From: Paenibacillus phytorum
Lineage (GTDB): Bacteria; Bacillota; Bacilli; Paenibacillales; NBRC-103111
Assembly (NCBI RefSeq): GCF_013141715.1
Contig: NZ_WHOA01000091.1
Location: 28,554 to 92,553 of the forward strand
DNA length: 64,000 nt
Direction: 5' to 3'
A program made the position numbers and the translations under genes. Position 1 is the stretch's first letter. The number at the start of each line of letters is the position of its first letter. Below, piece after piece: positions 17,188 to 26,768 of the stretch. Under the pieces are notes generated by a model. That model made no database searches. It was not told where the DNA came from and saw only the letters and a program-made list of their open reading frames with translations.

Positions 17188-18540
17188 TTATTTTTTATTC
17201 GTTTCGTAAGCGGTTTGGTGTTCTTTGCCAACTTCAGCAGGATCTTTCTTCTGTACGAAAAGGTTTTGGATGCTTGTTAAGTGGCCTTGCGCTGTTCCTG
17301 GGTTCATCGTATTGTCGAACGCAAGATCGCCGCCTTTTACTTGTTTGAACAAGCCAAGCACTTCCATCGCCATATCGGAGTAACCAGCGGCTTTGAAGTC
17401 GCCATCAACTTTTTGTGCGATACCTACAGCGCCTTTTACAGCGAAAGCTTCTTTAGGGAAGTTCAGCATGAAGTAGTTCAAGAAATCTTTGGTTTCTTTC
17501 AAATGTTTGCTGTTTGCAGAAATGGCGAACGCGCTTCCTGGAGCAAGCATGAACTCGTCTGGGTTCCCTTTACCTTTAACCGTTGGGAATTTGAACACGC
17601 CAACTTTACCATTAACGGAAGATGTTTCGATTCCACCTGTTGCCCAGCTGCCCATGAAGTACATGGCGGCTTTGCCGGTCTTGAACAAGTTTTCGCCTGC
17701 GTTGTAGTCAAAAGAGGTTGCGCCCTCTTGGAATGCGCCAGCTTGAACCAGGTCTTGGAAGCTGCTTACTGCTTCTGTGAATGCCGGATCAGCAAAAGTC
17801 TTTTTGCCATCAACAACAGATTGTAGGAAGCCAGGACCGCCATTGGTGCGAAGCAGTACGTTCATGAACAAAAAGGAACCTGTCCAGGAATCTTTTTCAC
17901 CGATCGCCATTGGCTGAATACCTTTACCTTTGAGTGTTTTTACCGTTGCAACCATTTCTTCGAAAGTCTTCGGCACTTCAACGCCAGCTTGCTTGAATAG
18001 ATCTTTATTGTAATAAACGACAGCAATGTTATTACCGTCAGGCAGTGCGTAGATATTGTTGTTGAACGTGTACCAGTTCAGAATGCCTTCTTGGAACGTC
18101 CCTTTTAATCCGTTTTGATCCACCATGTCGTTCAGTGGCGCGAACAGGCCAGCATCGACGAAAGGTTTCATTTGCGCTGCCGGATTCACGATCGTAATGT
18201 CGGGAACCTCTTTGGAAGCGGCTTGTGTTTTGAGCTTCAGCTTTTGTTGATCTGTGTTCAGGGAGTCAAGCTCGATCTTGATGGTCGGATTTTTCGTTTG
18301 GTAATCGTTAACGATTTTTTTCAACATGCCGTTCTTTGGATCGGTTGGATCCGGATATATATTCTGGAACGTGATCGTAATGTTCTCCTGCTTTTTAGCT
18401 TGTGCTGTCGCCGTCGGTGCCGCGCTTGTGTTCGCATCTGTTGTGCTGCCATTCGTGCTTCCACCTGAACCGCATGCCGTTAAGCTGATTGCCATCAAGC
18501 TAGCTGCAACAACGCTTAGTGCTTTATATTTAGTTACCAA
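17188..18540 (-). CDS. Extracellular sugar-binding lipoprotein of the ABC transporter (module 2)
   Basis: The 450-residue protein has a lipoprotein signal peptide with lipobox LTAC (Cys23) and a Gly/Ser/Thr/Ala linker. The mature part is a type-1 solute-binding fold: ITITFQNIYPDPTDPKNG at its start, VPDITIVNPAAQ in lobe 1, YYNKDLFKQAGVEVPKTFEE at the hinge and GKAAMYFMGSWATGG in lobe 2. These traits match sugar-binding lipoproteins of the CUT1 transporter class. The start is TTG 18540 with GAGGGGG seven bases upstream. It is the first gene of module 2 and followed by a stabilising hairpin. Confidence 0.9.
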   Translation of the reverse strand: MVTKYKALSVVAASLMAISLTACGSGGSTNGSTTDANTSAAPTATAQAKKQENITITFQNIYPDPTDPKNGMLKKIVNDYQTKNPTIKIELDSLNTDQQKLKLKTQAASKEVPDITIVNPAAQMKPFVDAGLFAPLNDMVDQNGLKGTFQEGILNWYTFNNNIYALPDGNNIAVVYYNKDLFKQAGVEVPKTFEEMVATVKTLKGKGIQPMAIGEKDSWTGSFLFMNVLLRTNGGPGFLQSVVDGKKTFADPAFTEAVSSFQDLVQAGAFQEGATSFDYNAGENLFKTGKAAMYFMGSWATGGIETSSVNGKVGVFKFPTVKGKGNPDEFMLAPGSAFAISANSKHLKETKDFLNYFMLNFPKEAFAVKGAVGIAQKVDGDFKAAGYSDMAMEVLGLFKQVKGGDLAFDNTMNPGTAQGHLTSIQNLFVQKKDPAEVGKEHQTAYETNKK

Positions 18541-18581
18541 TGTGAATCCCCCTCGTTTGGTTGGTTGTTCTTGATGTCCTT

Positions 18582-18611
18582 ATTATCGCTCGAAATTGGT
18601 AACCCTTACAA
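18582..18611 (-). promoter_or_regulatory. Predicted promoter of module 2
   Basis: On the minus strand TTGTAA (18606-18611) and GATAAT (18582-18587) are separated by 18 bases, an acceptable sigma-A promoter 40-70 bases upstream of the binding-protein start. Confidence 0.45.
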
Positions 18612-18655
18612 TGTGGGAACTATAGGTATGATGTTTGATTTTTATAGGTTTATGT

Positions 18656-18887
18656 TGGGAATGGGGGTGAATGACTGATGGGAGTGATTGGTGGGAGTAA
18701 TAGAGCGAAGTGACGGGGCGAAGTGACAAGTTGGAGTGTAGATGGGAATGACTGGTTGGAGTGACTGGTGGAAGCGATTGGTGAGAGTGAGCAGATGGGA
18801 GTGACTGGCGGGAACCGACAGGTGGGAGTGACGGAGTGGAATCGAAAGGCAGGAATGACTGGTTGATAGCGACTGGCGGGAGCGACC
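18656..18887. repeat. Degenerate 13-nt tandem repeat array
   Basis: About 17 imperfect copies of a unit near GGGAGTGACTGGT run head to tail. The reverse strand reads as a Ser/His/Pro/Leu-rich open frame, but that is a by-product of the short unit and not a credible gene. Confidence 0.75.
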
Positions 18888-18888
18888 C

Positions 18889-19074
18889 AAGTTGTATTTT
18901 GTACAACAATAATGAGGATAAATGGCGTTTTTGAGGCGAATGTTGCAGAAAATACAACAGTTTCGCTTAAAAGAGTCCAATTTAGGGTGAAATGCGGCCA
19001 AGTTGTTGTATGAAGTACAACATTTCTAGTAAAAAGAGATAATACCCAGGAAAATGTTGTACGCTGTACAACTT
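18889..19074. repeat. Four-palindrome array, copy A
   Basis: Four palindromic units built on TTGTA..TACAA start at 18889, 18939, 19001 and 19054, for example ATGTTGTACGCTGTACAACT. A second array at 37642-37827 has the same four units in the same order with spacings within one base. The flanking sequence 19075-19368 is AT-rich with two A-runs, and nothing else was recognised in it. Confidence 0.8.
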
Positions 19075-19368
19075 GCAGTCGTCAGCCTCTACTGTTAGCT
19101 CCTTTATTTCGATAAAATGATCTAATTCATCTAATACCAAAGCATTCAGTTGCTATTTCGAACCCTCGATTAATTCATTCGGCATCCTAAACCAAATAGA
19201 CACTTATTCACACTCCTAGAACCTATAAGCTACCCATACAATAACAATCAGTTTTCTATATAAAAAAAAAACAGCTTCCTATACAGCAAAAAAAATCAAC
19301 CTCTCTCGCTAGTTTAGCGAATATGAGATCGATCTTTAAAGATAAATTATGAGTGCAGCTTGTAAAAA

Positions 19369-21672
19369 CTAGTAGGCCTTCGGAACCTCGACTCTATGTG
19401 TTACACCGTCTTCGGTGAAATAAATATGTGTGTCGAAGCCTTGATCATCCATGAAATAGGACACGTATTTCGGCTCGCCGTGCTTGATCGGCACAAGGAG
19501 TGTTGCAATGCGGTGGCTGCGCGCCGGCTTGGTCGTTGCCTTCAGATGCCAATGCAGCGGCAATCCCTCAATTTCAGACGGATCCACATCCGTAAAGCCT
19601 TGATGCTGCGTCAGCTCCAGCTCACCGGATGAGCAATAGACGAAACGGCCGTCCATATCTGCCTTGCGGCCTTGGACTTTGAAAGTCTGTCCGTTCAGCT
19701 TCATTTCATACAGCGTCTGGAACAGCCAGTCAATAGAGCCTGTCTGCGACAGGTCGATATGGTCGACGACGACAACATACGTGCCGAAGAAGTAGAGTTC
19801 GCGTACGTAACGCTCCAAATAAGGAACGTACTCCTTGTATGCTGCGGTTGCGTTGCTACGGGAATAACCGTAGCCTTTGCCCTGCTCGGCAACTTCGACG
19901 AACCCATTAGCCGCCATGTTCAGCACTTTATTCTTCTCGGCATATTGACCCAAACCGTCAATCAAAATATTGTTCGTCGAGCGCGTCTGTCTACGCCAGT
20001 TCATATGCATTGTGCTGCTGAATGCCACGTAATAGCCGCTTTCAATGGCAAGCGGTTCCCCGTAAGCATGCAGCAGGAAGCCGTTCTGGTCGCCATGACT
20101 ATGGCTGACGGAGCCGTATTTGCTGCTCTTCGTCAGCAGCATGATATGGCGCTCCGGATCGGCCATTTGCGAGTGAAACGCCACCCAGCCGATGTCGCGG
20201 AACCATTTGACCGGCTCGATATTCGCATCGGTTGGAGCGATAGCTTCCACTTGCGGATAATCATGACGGTAGACCATTTCGTCGAAGCGGAAATCCCACC
20301 AACCATAGTTGTAAAATTTCATTTCCGAATCGGTATCCGTTTCACGGACCCGCTCAAAATACCACTGGTACAGACCATTACCGGTCACACCGGCGAACTG
20401 ACGGATGTTAAAGCCAGTCTTCAAGCTAACCGGATCACCAAGGGTCGATTGGTCACCGAAGCTTGCGCGAAGAGTATCCGGGCTGAATGCGTAGAGCGGG
20501 AAATCGCCTGTTTTCGTGAAAAACGGTCTTTTATAGAAGTTAATGCCTGTATATTTTTTCAGCAAATTCATCGCTTCCGTGACAAAAGCCATGCCGGTCG
20601 TCCAATACATCGGACCTTCCGCCCAGCCTCCATCCGGTCCGCCCCAAGGCGAATATAAGCACGCATAGTATTCAAGGGTATAATCGAGCCATTCGCGAAC
20701 TTCCGGCTCCTCATTCAAGAGCGCGATGCAGCACGGGACCAATACACTGGATAACGAACGCACCGCATGACTATCGAACGGCACATGATGAATCTTGGAA
20801 TGCTCGATAACATGCTGGGCGATTTGACGCGTACGGGCGAGCAGAACTTGCCGCACCTGCTTACGCTCATCCTCTGTTAACCGAGCATAAAGCCAGTCAT
20901 AGCCCCAGGCGATAGCTCCAGCCATACGGAAGGAGGCTTCGTCGTTATAGTCACGGCTTGTTGTACCGTTCACGTCCCAGCTGCACAGATGGAGCAGCCA
21001 CGTTTTCGCGCGATTAAGCAGTGTTTCGTCATTCAGAATCGTACCCGCCACCACGAGATGACGAACCGCATAGAGCGCTTCTTGGGTATCCATGTACATT
21101 TGTCGCCATAGCTTAGCTACGCGCTTATTGCCCGGATATGGCAGCGGCTCTGCAATCAGCTCACGCTCAATCCAAGGTTTAACGGATTTCTCGTAAAAGA
21201 TATCAAACCCGCAATAAGCCAGATCTGTTGCTAGCCTACTGCGGAAGTCGTCAAGCTCAGAGGATTGCAGCCACAATCTAGGGTGCTGGGAAGATGCTTC
21301 CGCATATCGGCGTTCTCTGCTAGGCAGTGGCGTCTCCGGTAAATCGGCTGACACCTCGAAGCGTCGAACGAGGCTCCAGACGGTTTGGGAACCATCTTCC
21401 TGAAGAAGTGCGTACCGCCAGAAATATGTACCTGGGGTTAGCGCATCATCCGGTGTATATAAGTTATATGGAATAGGCTTTATCGTTTGTGTGTCAGCCT
21501 GAGAGAAGGCCTCAGAATGCGAGATTTGCAGTACATAGCGATCATGCTCCAATTGTGCAGGAATCCAAGTGAAACGAGGTGGGTTTTCCAGCAGTACGGT
21601 CAACTCATTCGGTTCGTATTGTACAGTTAAAACGCCGCTCTGCGGTTCGTATAATGGCGACAATGAAGTCAT
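19369..21672 (-). CDS. Cytoplasmic heparinase II-like lyase (DUF4962 plus heparinase II/III domains)
   Basis: The roughly 767-residue protein starts with a beta-rich DUF4962-like part (LSPLYEPQSGVLTVQYEP, later YVLQISHSEAFS), followed by an alpha/alpha toroid (about residues 130-480) and a C-terminal beta-sandwich. EGPMYWTTGMAF and SHSHGDQNGFLLHAYG are the regions holding the catalytic Tyr and His in heparinase II. Such lyases cut uronic-acid polysaccharides by beta-elimination. There is no signal peptide, unlike secreted heparinases, so it should act on imported oligosaccharides. ATG 21672 fits the GGAGG spacing (nine bases) better than ATG 21678. It is the last gene of the module 3 cluster; the exact uronide substrate is unknown. 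Confidence 0.85.
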   Translation of the reverse strand: MTSLSPLYEPQSGVLTVQYEPNELTVLLENPPRFTWIPAQLEHDRYVLQISHSEAFSQADTQTIKPIPYNLYTPDDALTPGTYFWRYALLQEDGSQTVWSLVRRFEVSADLPETPLPSRERRYAEASSQHPRLWLQSSELDDFRSRLATDLAYCGFDIFYEKSVKPWIERELIAEPLPYPGNKRVAKLWRQMYMDTQEALYAVRHLVVAGTILNDETLLNRAKTWLLHLCSWDVNGTTSRDYNDEASFRMAGAIAWGYDWLYARLTEDERKQVRQVLLARTRQIAQHVIEHSKIHHVPFDSHAVRSLSSVLVPCCIALLNEEPEVREWLDYTLEYYACLYSPWGGPDGGWAEGPMYWTTGMAFVTEAMNLLKKYTGINFYKRPFFTKTGDFPLYAFSPDTLRASFGDQSTLGDPVSLKTGFNIRQFAGVTGNGLYQWYFERVRETDTDSEMKFYNYGWWDFRFDEMVYRHDYPQVEAIAPTDANIEPVKWFRDIGWVAFHSQMADPERHIMLLTKSSKYGSVSHSHGDQNGFLLHAYGEPLAIESGYYVAFSSTMHMNWRRQTRSTNNILIDGLGQYAEKNKVLNMAANGFVEVAEQGKGYGYSRSNATAAYKEYVPYLERYVRELYFFGTYVVVVDHIDLSQTGSIDWLFQTLYEMKLNGQTFKVQGRKADMDGRFVYCSSGELELTQHQGFTDVDPSEIEGLPLHWHLKATTKPARSHRIATLLVPIKHGEPKYVSYFMDDQGFDTHIYFTEDGVTHRVEVPKAY

Positions 21673-21713
21673 ATCCATTCTCCTCCCGGGTGGGTTCTCT
21701 ATTGGAAATTGTC

Positions 21714-23807
21714 TTATATAAAAAGCAAGCCTTTATCTGCTGTTAATTGAATGCGTTGTGAGCTGTTTGTTTGTCCCGGAACAGTAATGGAAATTTCCTG
21801 TGCGGAAATGCGATTGAGTTCAGCACGGCTGCCTGCACGATACACATGAATAAAGTCAGCCTTGCGGTCATTGCGACGGTGAAGCATCGCTGTAAGCGAC
21901 TGACTCGGATCAACGGAGTCGCCCGGTGTCCGTACAGCGAGAAGCTCATCGCCCGGCTGCACAAGCGCCGTATGGTACACGGTCGCGGCGGAGCCGTTAG
22001 GATCAGAGCCAAGGTCAAAAGATACATGTAATTGAGCCGAACCACTTGCGTCGACGGAATCTCTTGGCACGAACTGGCCGATGATCGGCAGATCTTGCTC
22101 AGAGACCTTGGTGGCATCGGAAGCAGCATCCTTCTGTTCAATGCGAAGTTTGTAAACTTCATCGCGATTGCGCAACTGCTCTGCATGCGTTTGAACAGCA
22201 GGATGCATCCACCACTCGATGCTCTTCGGCTCTTCGCCTGCGAGCTCGACTTGGAACCAATCGAGCAGCCACTCGCCCGTAAGCAGTAAATGGCGATTCA
22301 ACGTGCACCCTTCGTAGGCTTCTGTTGATTGAAGCCAAACGTACACGGTCGAATCGTTGGCCTCATAGCGGACGAAGCGCCCTTCATGCGGCGCTTGGGA
22401 CCGGCCATCCAGCGACACGGTATTGTGGCTGGCGGTTTCGGCAAACCACGATTTCCGCATGGGCGAGCCGTAAGGCACCATCCCGAAATCGGGCGTCAGG
22501 GTTTGGTCCGTGTGCATCAAGGTCAGATGCAGCTTGTCGTAATGGCCGTGGGACCCGCCGTGCTCGCCGAAATCGGCGAGGAACGACAGCGGGTTCCCTG
22601 CTGCGCGGCCGATGACGAAGCCGGCGTCCGGCCAGAGCCGCGACCCACGCGGCTCTAGGGTAGGCGCGCGGTCAGCGGCCTCGCCAGCGCCGTAGAGCAG
22701 CGCCTCGAGCTGCTCGCCGCCGGCAGCGCCTAGCTGCCGGTACGCTTCGCGCAGGACCGGCGCGAGCCCGGCGATGCCGTAGATCGCGAGCCCCTGCTCA
22801 GCGATCTCGGCGATCTCGCGGGCGTAAGGGTCCCGCGCCAGCGGCCCGTCATGCAGGGCGGGCAATGCGCCCTGGTCGTCGGCTAGATCGGCCAGCGCCT
22901 CGAGCATGCCGCGCATAGATTGACCATCTGCGCCTGTCACAGCGTAGAGATCAATGCCGAATCGCTGCGCCATCTCTGCAGAAATTAAGTACGCTCGGAG
23001 CACGAATACGTGGTAGTACGTGCTTCCTTCGAACTCCAGCTGATCGGCCTTCACGCCGATCGATAAGTGATGCTTGAAGCCACCTTGCCCTTCAATGAGA
23101 GCTTCCAGCGCCGTTTGCTCTCCGCGAGCAGCGTATACACAAGATAATGACGCGTTCAGCCAAGCGGTGTAGTTGTTCTCCGCATTGTTCCGCTCATGTA
23201 TCAGGATGTGCCGGTATTCTTCCATACTACCAGCGAGCAAACCCAGGAAGGCGTCAATTGTCACCTGCTCCTTCGCCTCGAAAACAACACCCTCATCGCG
23301 CAATAACAAGTAAGCGCGAATCAAAGTCGTGGACCAGATCGCTTCAGTCAGCGCCTGGTGAAAAGCCCGCCCCTTCAGCATCCAGCTCTGAGCTTCCGGA
23401 TGCACGGGGTAGAGCGGAAACTGCTCTGCGTACTCTACGAGCAGCCTTTTGCTAATCTGCGCGTACGACTTTTCACCCAGCGCTGCATAAACGGCCGCTG
23501 ACTGCAAAGCCACCCGCGCAAGTGATTGGTGCTTGAACACGAGCCAAGCACCTCGGTAAGCTTCGCCCTCAATTATGCAGCCGTGCGGACATAGAAATTC
23601 GGACGCATCCACCTGCACCGAATCGAACATCAGTTCGGTGTGATGGTGTGGACAGACATACTGGTGCCACCAACCCCCAGGTTCCTTAGGAATGAAAAGG
23701 CTGCCTGCTTGCAGCAGCCCATCAATTTCCTCTTTCAATATGTGTGCTGTACGGCCTGCCCAAGTCAGTTTTTCCAGCTTTTCGCCTAGCCTCAGCGCGG
23801 TACTCAT
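21714..23807 (-). CDS. Cytoplasmic heparinase II/III-family (alginate-lyase-like) lyase
   Basis: The 697-residue protein has an N-terminal Cys/His cluster (CPHHHTEL, then LCPHGC) that looks like a small zinc-binding knuckle, an alpha/alpha toroid with HERNNAENNYTAWLNASLSC, and a C-terminal heparinase II/III domain with GGSHGHYDKLHL and ETASHNTVSLDG. The HGHYDK and HNTV blocks are typical of oligo-alginate and heparin lyases of the PL15/PL17 type. No signal peptide is visible. Its ATG overlaps the stop of the SDR gene by four bases. The stretch around 22630-22900 is strongly GC-rich compared with the rest. It probably performs the exo-step on oligouronides, giving an unsaturated monosaccharide. 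Confidence 0.85.
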   Translation of the reverse strand: MSTALRLGEKLEKLTWAGRTAHILKEEIDGLLQAGSLFIPKEPGGWWHQYVCPHHHTELMFDSVQVDASEFLCPHGCIIEGEAYRGAWLVFKHQSLARVALQSAAVYAALGEKSYAQISKRLLVEYAEQFPLYPVHPEAQSWMLKGRAFHQALTEAIWSTTLIRAYLLLRDEGVVFEAKEQVTIDAFLGLLAGSMEEYRHILIHERNNAENNYTAWLNASLSCVYAARGEQTALEALIEGQGGFKHHLSIGVKADQLEFEGSTYYHVFVLRAYLISAEMAQRFGIDLYAVTGADGQSMRGMLEALADLADDQGALPALHDGPLARDPYAREIAEIAEQGLAIYGIAGLAPVLREAYRQLGAAGGEQLEALLYGAGEAADRAPTLEPRGSRLWPDAGFVIGRAAGNPLSFLADFGEHGGSHGHYDKLHLTLMHTDQTLTPDFGMVPYGSPMRKSWFAETASHNTVSLDGRSQAPHEGRFVRYEANDSTVYVWLQSTEAYEGCTLNRHLLLTGEWLLDWFQVELAGEEPKSIEWWMHPAVQTHAEQLRNRDEVYKLRIEQKDAASDATKVSEQDLPIIGQFVPRDSVDASGSAQLHVSFDLGSDPNGSAATVYHTALVQPGDELLAVRTPGDSVDPSQSLTAMLHRRNDRKADFIHVYRAGSRAELNRISAQEISITVPGQTNSSQRIQLTADKGLLFI

Positions 23808-24571
23808 CGCATCATCATCCCGCCGTTGATTTCGATCGTTTCACCCGTTACGTAGGCAGCTAGTTCGGAAGCAAGGTAAAGCACGGCGCCTGCTACATCA
23901 TCCGGTGTTCCTTCACGCTGCAGCGGAATGCCATTCACAGTTGCTTGGCGTGCGGTGTCCGTCGTGAATGTCGCGTGGAACATGGTATTTCCGATAAAGC
24001 CAGGGGAGACGTTATTGACAGTAATTCCACTTGCCGCTACTTCCTTGGCTAATCCCTTGGAGAATGTTTGTACAGCTGCTTTACTAGCTGCATATATGCT
24101 GGAACCAGGTCCGCCGCCGTTATGCGCAGCAACCGATGTCATATTCACGATACGGCCGTAGCCCTTCGCTTTCATGCCGGCAAGCACTCTTTTGGACATG
24201 AACACGGTACTCTTTAAATTTACATCCATAATTCGATTGTACATCTCTTCGAACATTTCAGAATTCGCCACACGCTGAACGAGATGGCCTGCATTGTTCA
24301 CGAGAATATCAATCGTCCCACCCAAAGCTTGCTCAACTTCACTAACGAGTCTGTCGATTTGCTCCAAATTCGTCACATCCGCCTGTACCAATACGGCCTC
24401 GCCGCCTGCCGCTTGAATGGCTGCTACAACTTCCTGACCTTGTGCAACGTTATTCAAGCAGTTCACACCAACCTTTGCCCCATTGCTAGCCAGAGCTAGT
24501 GCAATTGCGCGTCCAATTCCCGCATTAGATCCTGTCACCAGTGCAATTTTCCCCGTCAAATCGATATTCAT
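23804..24571 (-). CDS. SDR-family oxidoreductase of the uronide locus
   Basis: The 255-residue protein is a classical short-chain dehydrogenase. The cofactor motif is TGSNAGIG, followed by LVNNAGH, the catalytic Ser in NMTSVAAH, the YAASKAAV Tyr/Lys pair, and the NNVSPGFI loop. Beside two uronide lyases it may reduce the 4-deoxy-5-keto uronic acid formed from their product, as KduD or DEH reductase do, but SDRs are too similar for a sure substrate call. ATG 24571 has GGGAGG eight bases upstream. It starts the SDR-lyase-lyase unit and is separated from the sensor-kinase gene by a 352-base gap filled with hairpin repeats. Confidence 0.82.
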   Translation of the reverse strand: MNIDLTGKIALVTGSNAGIGRAIALALASNGAKVGVNCLNNVAQGQEVVAAIQAAGGEAVLVQADVTNLEQIDRLVSEVEQALGGTIDILVNNAGHLVQRVANSEMFEEMYNRIMDVNLKSTVFMSKRVLAGMKAKGYGRIVNMTSVAAHNGGGPGSSIYAASKAAVQTFSKGLAKEVAASGITVNNVSPGFIGNTMFHATFTTDTARQATVNGIPLQREGTPDDVAGAVLYLASELAAYVTGETIEINGGMMMR

Positions 24572-24683
24572 ATAAATTCCTCCCATGTATGTGTGGTTTA
24601 CCGCTTCTCCATGCTCCTAATTAAAACTAGCTATCCTTGATAAACTCACTCTGAATTAGGCAATTTAGCGAATCTGCAGAGTA

Positions 24684-24875
24684 ATAAGGGTCTCTAGCAG
24701 CTTCTATTTTCCACTCTTCAGCTAATATTGCTCAGATTAGAGTCTTTAGAGACTGTTATTCGTTCGTTAATAAGTAATTTCAAGAAATTACAGAGAGATA
24801 AGAGTCTCTAGCAGCTTCTATTCTCCACACTTCAGCCAATATTGCTCAGATTAGAGTCTTTAGAGACTGCTATTC
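24684..24875. repeat. Tandem pair of 78-bp hairpin units
   Basis: Units 24684-24761 and 24798-24875 differ at 5 of 78 positions and have a 114-base period. Each can fold through GTCTCTA/TAGAGAC, with TTGCTCA in the loop. They occupy the gap between the SDR and kinase genes. The rest of 24572-24923 shows nothing else recognisable. Confidence 0.8.
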
Positions 24876-24923
24876 TCTACTTGGCACTGGAGTCCAATGG
24901 CTGTCCCTGAGTTCCGCTCAATC

Positions 24924-26768
24924 TCACCCACGCAACCGAGGCCTCACCGTCTCCGGCATTGTCATCGTCAGTCGGGTCCCTCGTCCCCACTCACTCTCAA
25001 TAGACAGTCCGTAGGCCACGCCAAACACCATCTGGATCCGACGGTGGACGTTCATGAGTCCAATGCCGCCACCTTGTGACTCGCCTGTCTCTTCCGGCTC
25101 CGCCAAACGGTTTTCTTCCAGCTTCGTGCGCAGCTCGGCGAGCCTCCCCGGCTGGATGCCTGTGCCATTGTCCTCGATGAACACTTGGAACAATCCGCCT
25201 TCTTTGCGGGCATCGATGCGTATGAAATGATGTGGTTCCACACCATCTGGGAATGCATGCTGGAATATATTTTCGATGAGCGGCTGCAAAGTCAACCGAA
25301 CCATCTTCTCCAACAGCAAGCTTGGCGGGATCGCGACATCTATTTCAAACTCTTTTCCAGTTCGGTGCTGCAAAACAATCATATAATTGCGTACATGATT
25401 CAGTTCATTCGCAACCGTAATTTCTTCCAAATTCGTCTGCACCGAGTAGCGGAGCATGAAAGCCATTGCTTCTACCATCTCTGTAATTTCACTGGAATCC
25501 TGAACTATTGCATAACAATTGATCGTTTCCAACGTGTTATATAAAAAATGCGGATTGATCTGCAGCTGCAAGGACTGAAATTCTGCCCGCTGCCGTTCAA
25601 GCTTCGTCTCACCTAGCTCAAGCTGGTTCTTCTGCTGCTCCAGCTCGGCCTCATACACCCGTTTGATCATATCGGAGAGACGCGTCACCATTAGATTGTA
25701 GCTGTGAATAAGTCCGCCGATCTCATCCGTTCGACCAATCTCGTCGATGTACTGCCAGTTTCCTTTTTCTGTTTCCCGCATGCTGTCTTTCAGCCCTCGT
25801 ATGGGGGCAATAATAGACCTACCGAAACGGTATGCTAGCCATAATGCGATAGCCAATGTAACCAGACCAACGATGATGGTCGTCGTTCGAATCGTATCGG
25901 CTGGGCGGCGCAGTTCTTCAACTGGCATCGATGCGACAAGATTCCAATCTGAGTAACCGGATTTCCTCGATACAAACATACGTTCTTCCCCATTGTATTT
26001 ATGGAGGAATGTCTGATTGCCACTCGCCAAAACGAGCGAAGCTAGTTCATCTTTTGGCTTACGCTGCCCCATGGAAGGCGGGTAAATATAGTTCCCGGTA
26101 TCATCGACGATAAAGAAAAAGCCTTCTTTACCCAAGCTGACACGATCCCACGTTTTCGCCAATTCCGCTAGCTTGATTTCAATGGCAACAACCCCGCGAT
26201 TCTCATCGCCATAAGAAGGTCCTCTGACTTTACGAGCCATCGTCACGACAGTTCCTTGATCAATTGGACGTATGCTCATATTCAGCAGCGCAATCTTTCC
26301 GTCACCCGCAATTTTCATAAGGTTATTGAATTGTTCTTGTACGAGCACGGGATCGAAGTTCAGCAGATTTTGGTTTTCATAAATGAAGGAACGCCCATGC
26401 TGGCCGACGACATAAATCATGTTCAACTGTTTGTACAAGGTGACAACGGACTGAACGGAAGATTCCGAAAATTTCTTGATTTTATCCGAATACACATAAT
26501 ACTCATACGCGTCATCTGGCTTAATTTCCATGAAAGCGCGCACATCGGAGTTGGACGAAAAGGCATTGCTAAGCAGCTCGTAAGCCTGCAAATAACTATC
26601 CGTCTGATAGTTTGCACTGTCGACCATTTGCTCCATATACTGCTTCACTTGGTCGTCTAACGCCCGTGATGATTGCCAATAGGATACAGCGCCTACGGAC
26701 AAAAGTGACAGCACGATCACAATGAGAAAGTACGTATAAATTTGACCTGACAGCGTCTTTCTTTTCAT
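24924..26768 (-). CDS. YesM-type sensor histidine kinase (module 3)
   Basis: The 614-residue kinase has TM1 at about residues 10-32, an extracellular dCACHE-like region to about 295, TM2 at about 296-316, and a HAMP domain. A charged coiled-coil-like stretch (EAELEQQKNQLELGETKLER) precedes the motif LQINPHFLYNTLETI, with His407. ATPase boxes are QPLIENIFQHAF, EDNGTGI and GGGIGLMNVHRRI. It presumably senses the saccharide handled by module 3. Its ATG overlaps the regulator gene's stop by four bases; here the regulator gene comes first, the reverse of modules 1 and 2. Confidence 0.92.
   Translation of the reverse strand: MKRKTLSGQIYTYFLIVIVLSLLSVGAVSYWQSSRALDDQVKQYMEQMVDSANYQTDSYLQAYELLSNAFSSNSDVRAFMEIKPDDAYEYYVYSDKIKKFSESSVQSVVTLYKQLNMIYVVGQHGRSFIYENQNLLNFDPVLVQEQFNNLMKIAGDGKIALLNMSIRPIDQGTVVTMARKVRGPSYGDENRGVVAIEIKLAELAKTWDRVSLGKEGFFFIVDDTGNYIYPPSMGQRKPKDELASLVLASGNQTFLHKYNGEERMFVSRKSGYSDWNLVASMPVEELRRPADTIRTTTIIVGLVTLAIALWLAYRFGRSIIAPIRGLKDSMRETEKGNWQYIDEIGRTDEIGGLIHSYNLMVTRLSDMIKRVYEAELEQQKNQLELGETKLERQRAEFQSLQLQINPHFLYNTLETINCYAIVQDSSEITEMVEAMAFMLRYSVQTNLEEITVANELNHVRNYMIVLQHRTGKEFEIDVAIPPSLLLEKMVRLTLQPLIENIFQHAFPDGVEPHHFIRIDARKEGGLFQVFIEDNGTGIQPGRLAELRTKLEENRLAEPEETGESQGGGIGLMNVHRRIQMVFGVAYGLSIESEWGRGTRLTMTMPETVRPRLRG

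Noticed and set aside
18583..18957. 124-codon minus-strand open frame with Ser/Pro/His repeats
   Set aside because: It arises from the 13-nt tandem array; no ribosome site and overlap with the promoter region of module 2.
18889..19074. CRISPR array
   Set aside because: Units are palindromes with variable loops and diverged sequence, only four in number, spacings unequal, and no cas genes occur.
19672..20658. 328-codon open frame on the plus strand inside the heparinase II-like gene
   Set aside because: It is a shadow of the lyase gene: no ribosome site, no family resemblance, and the minus-strand frame shows clear lyase motifs.
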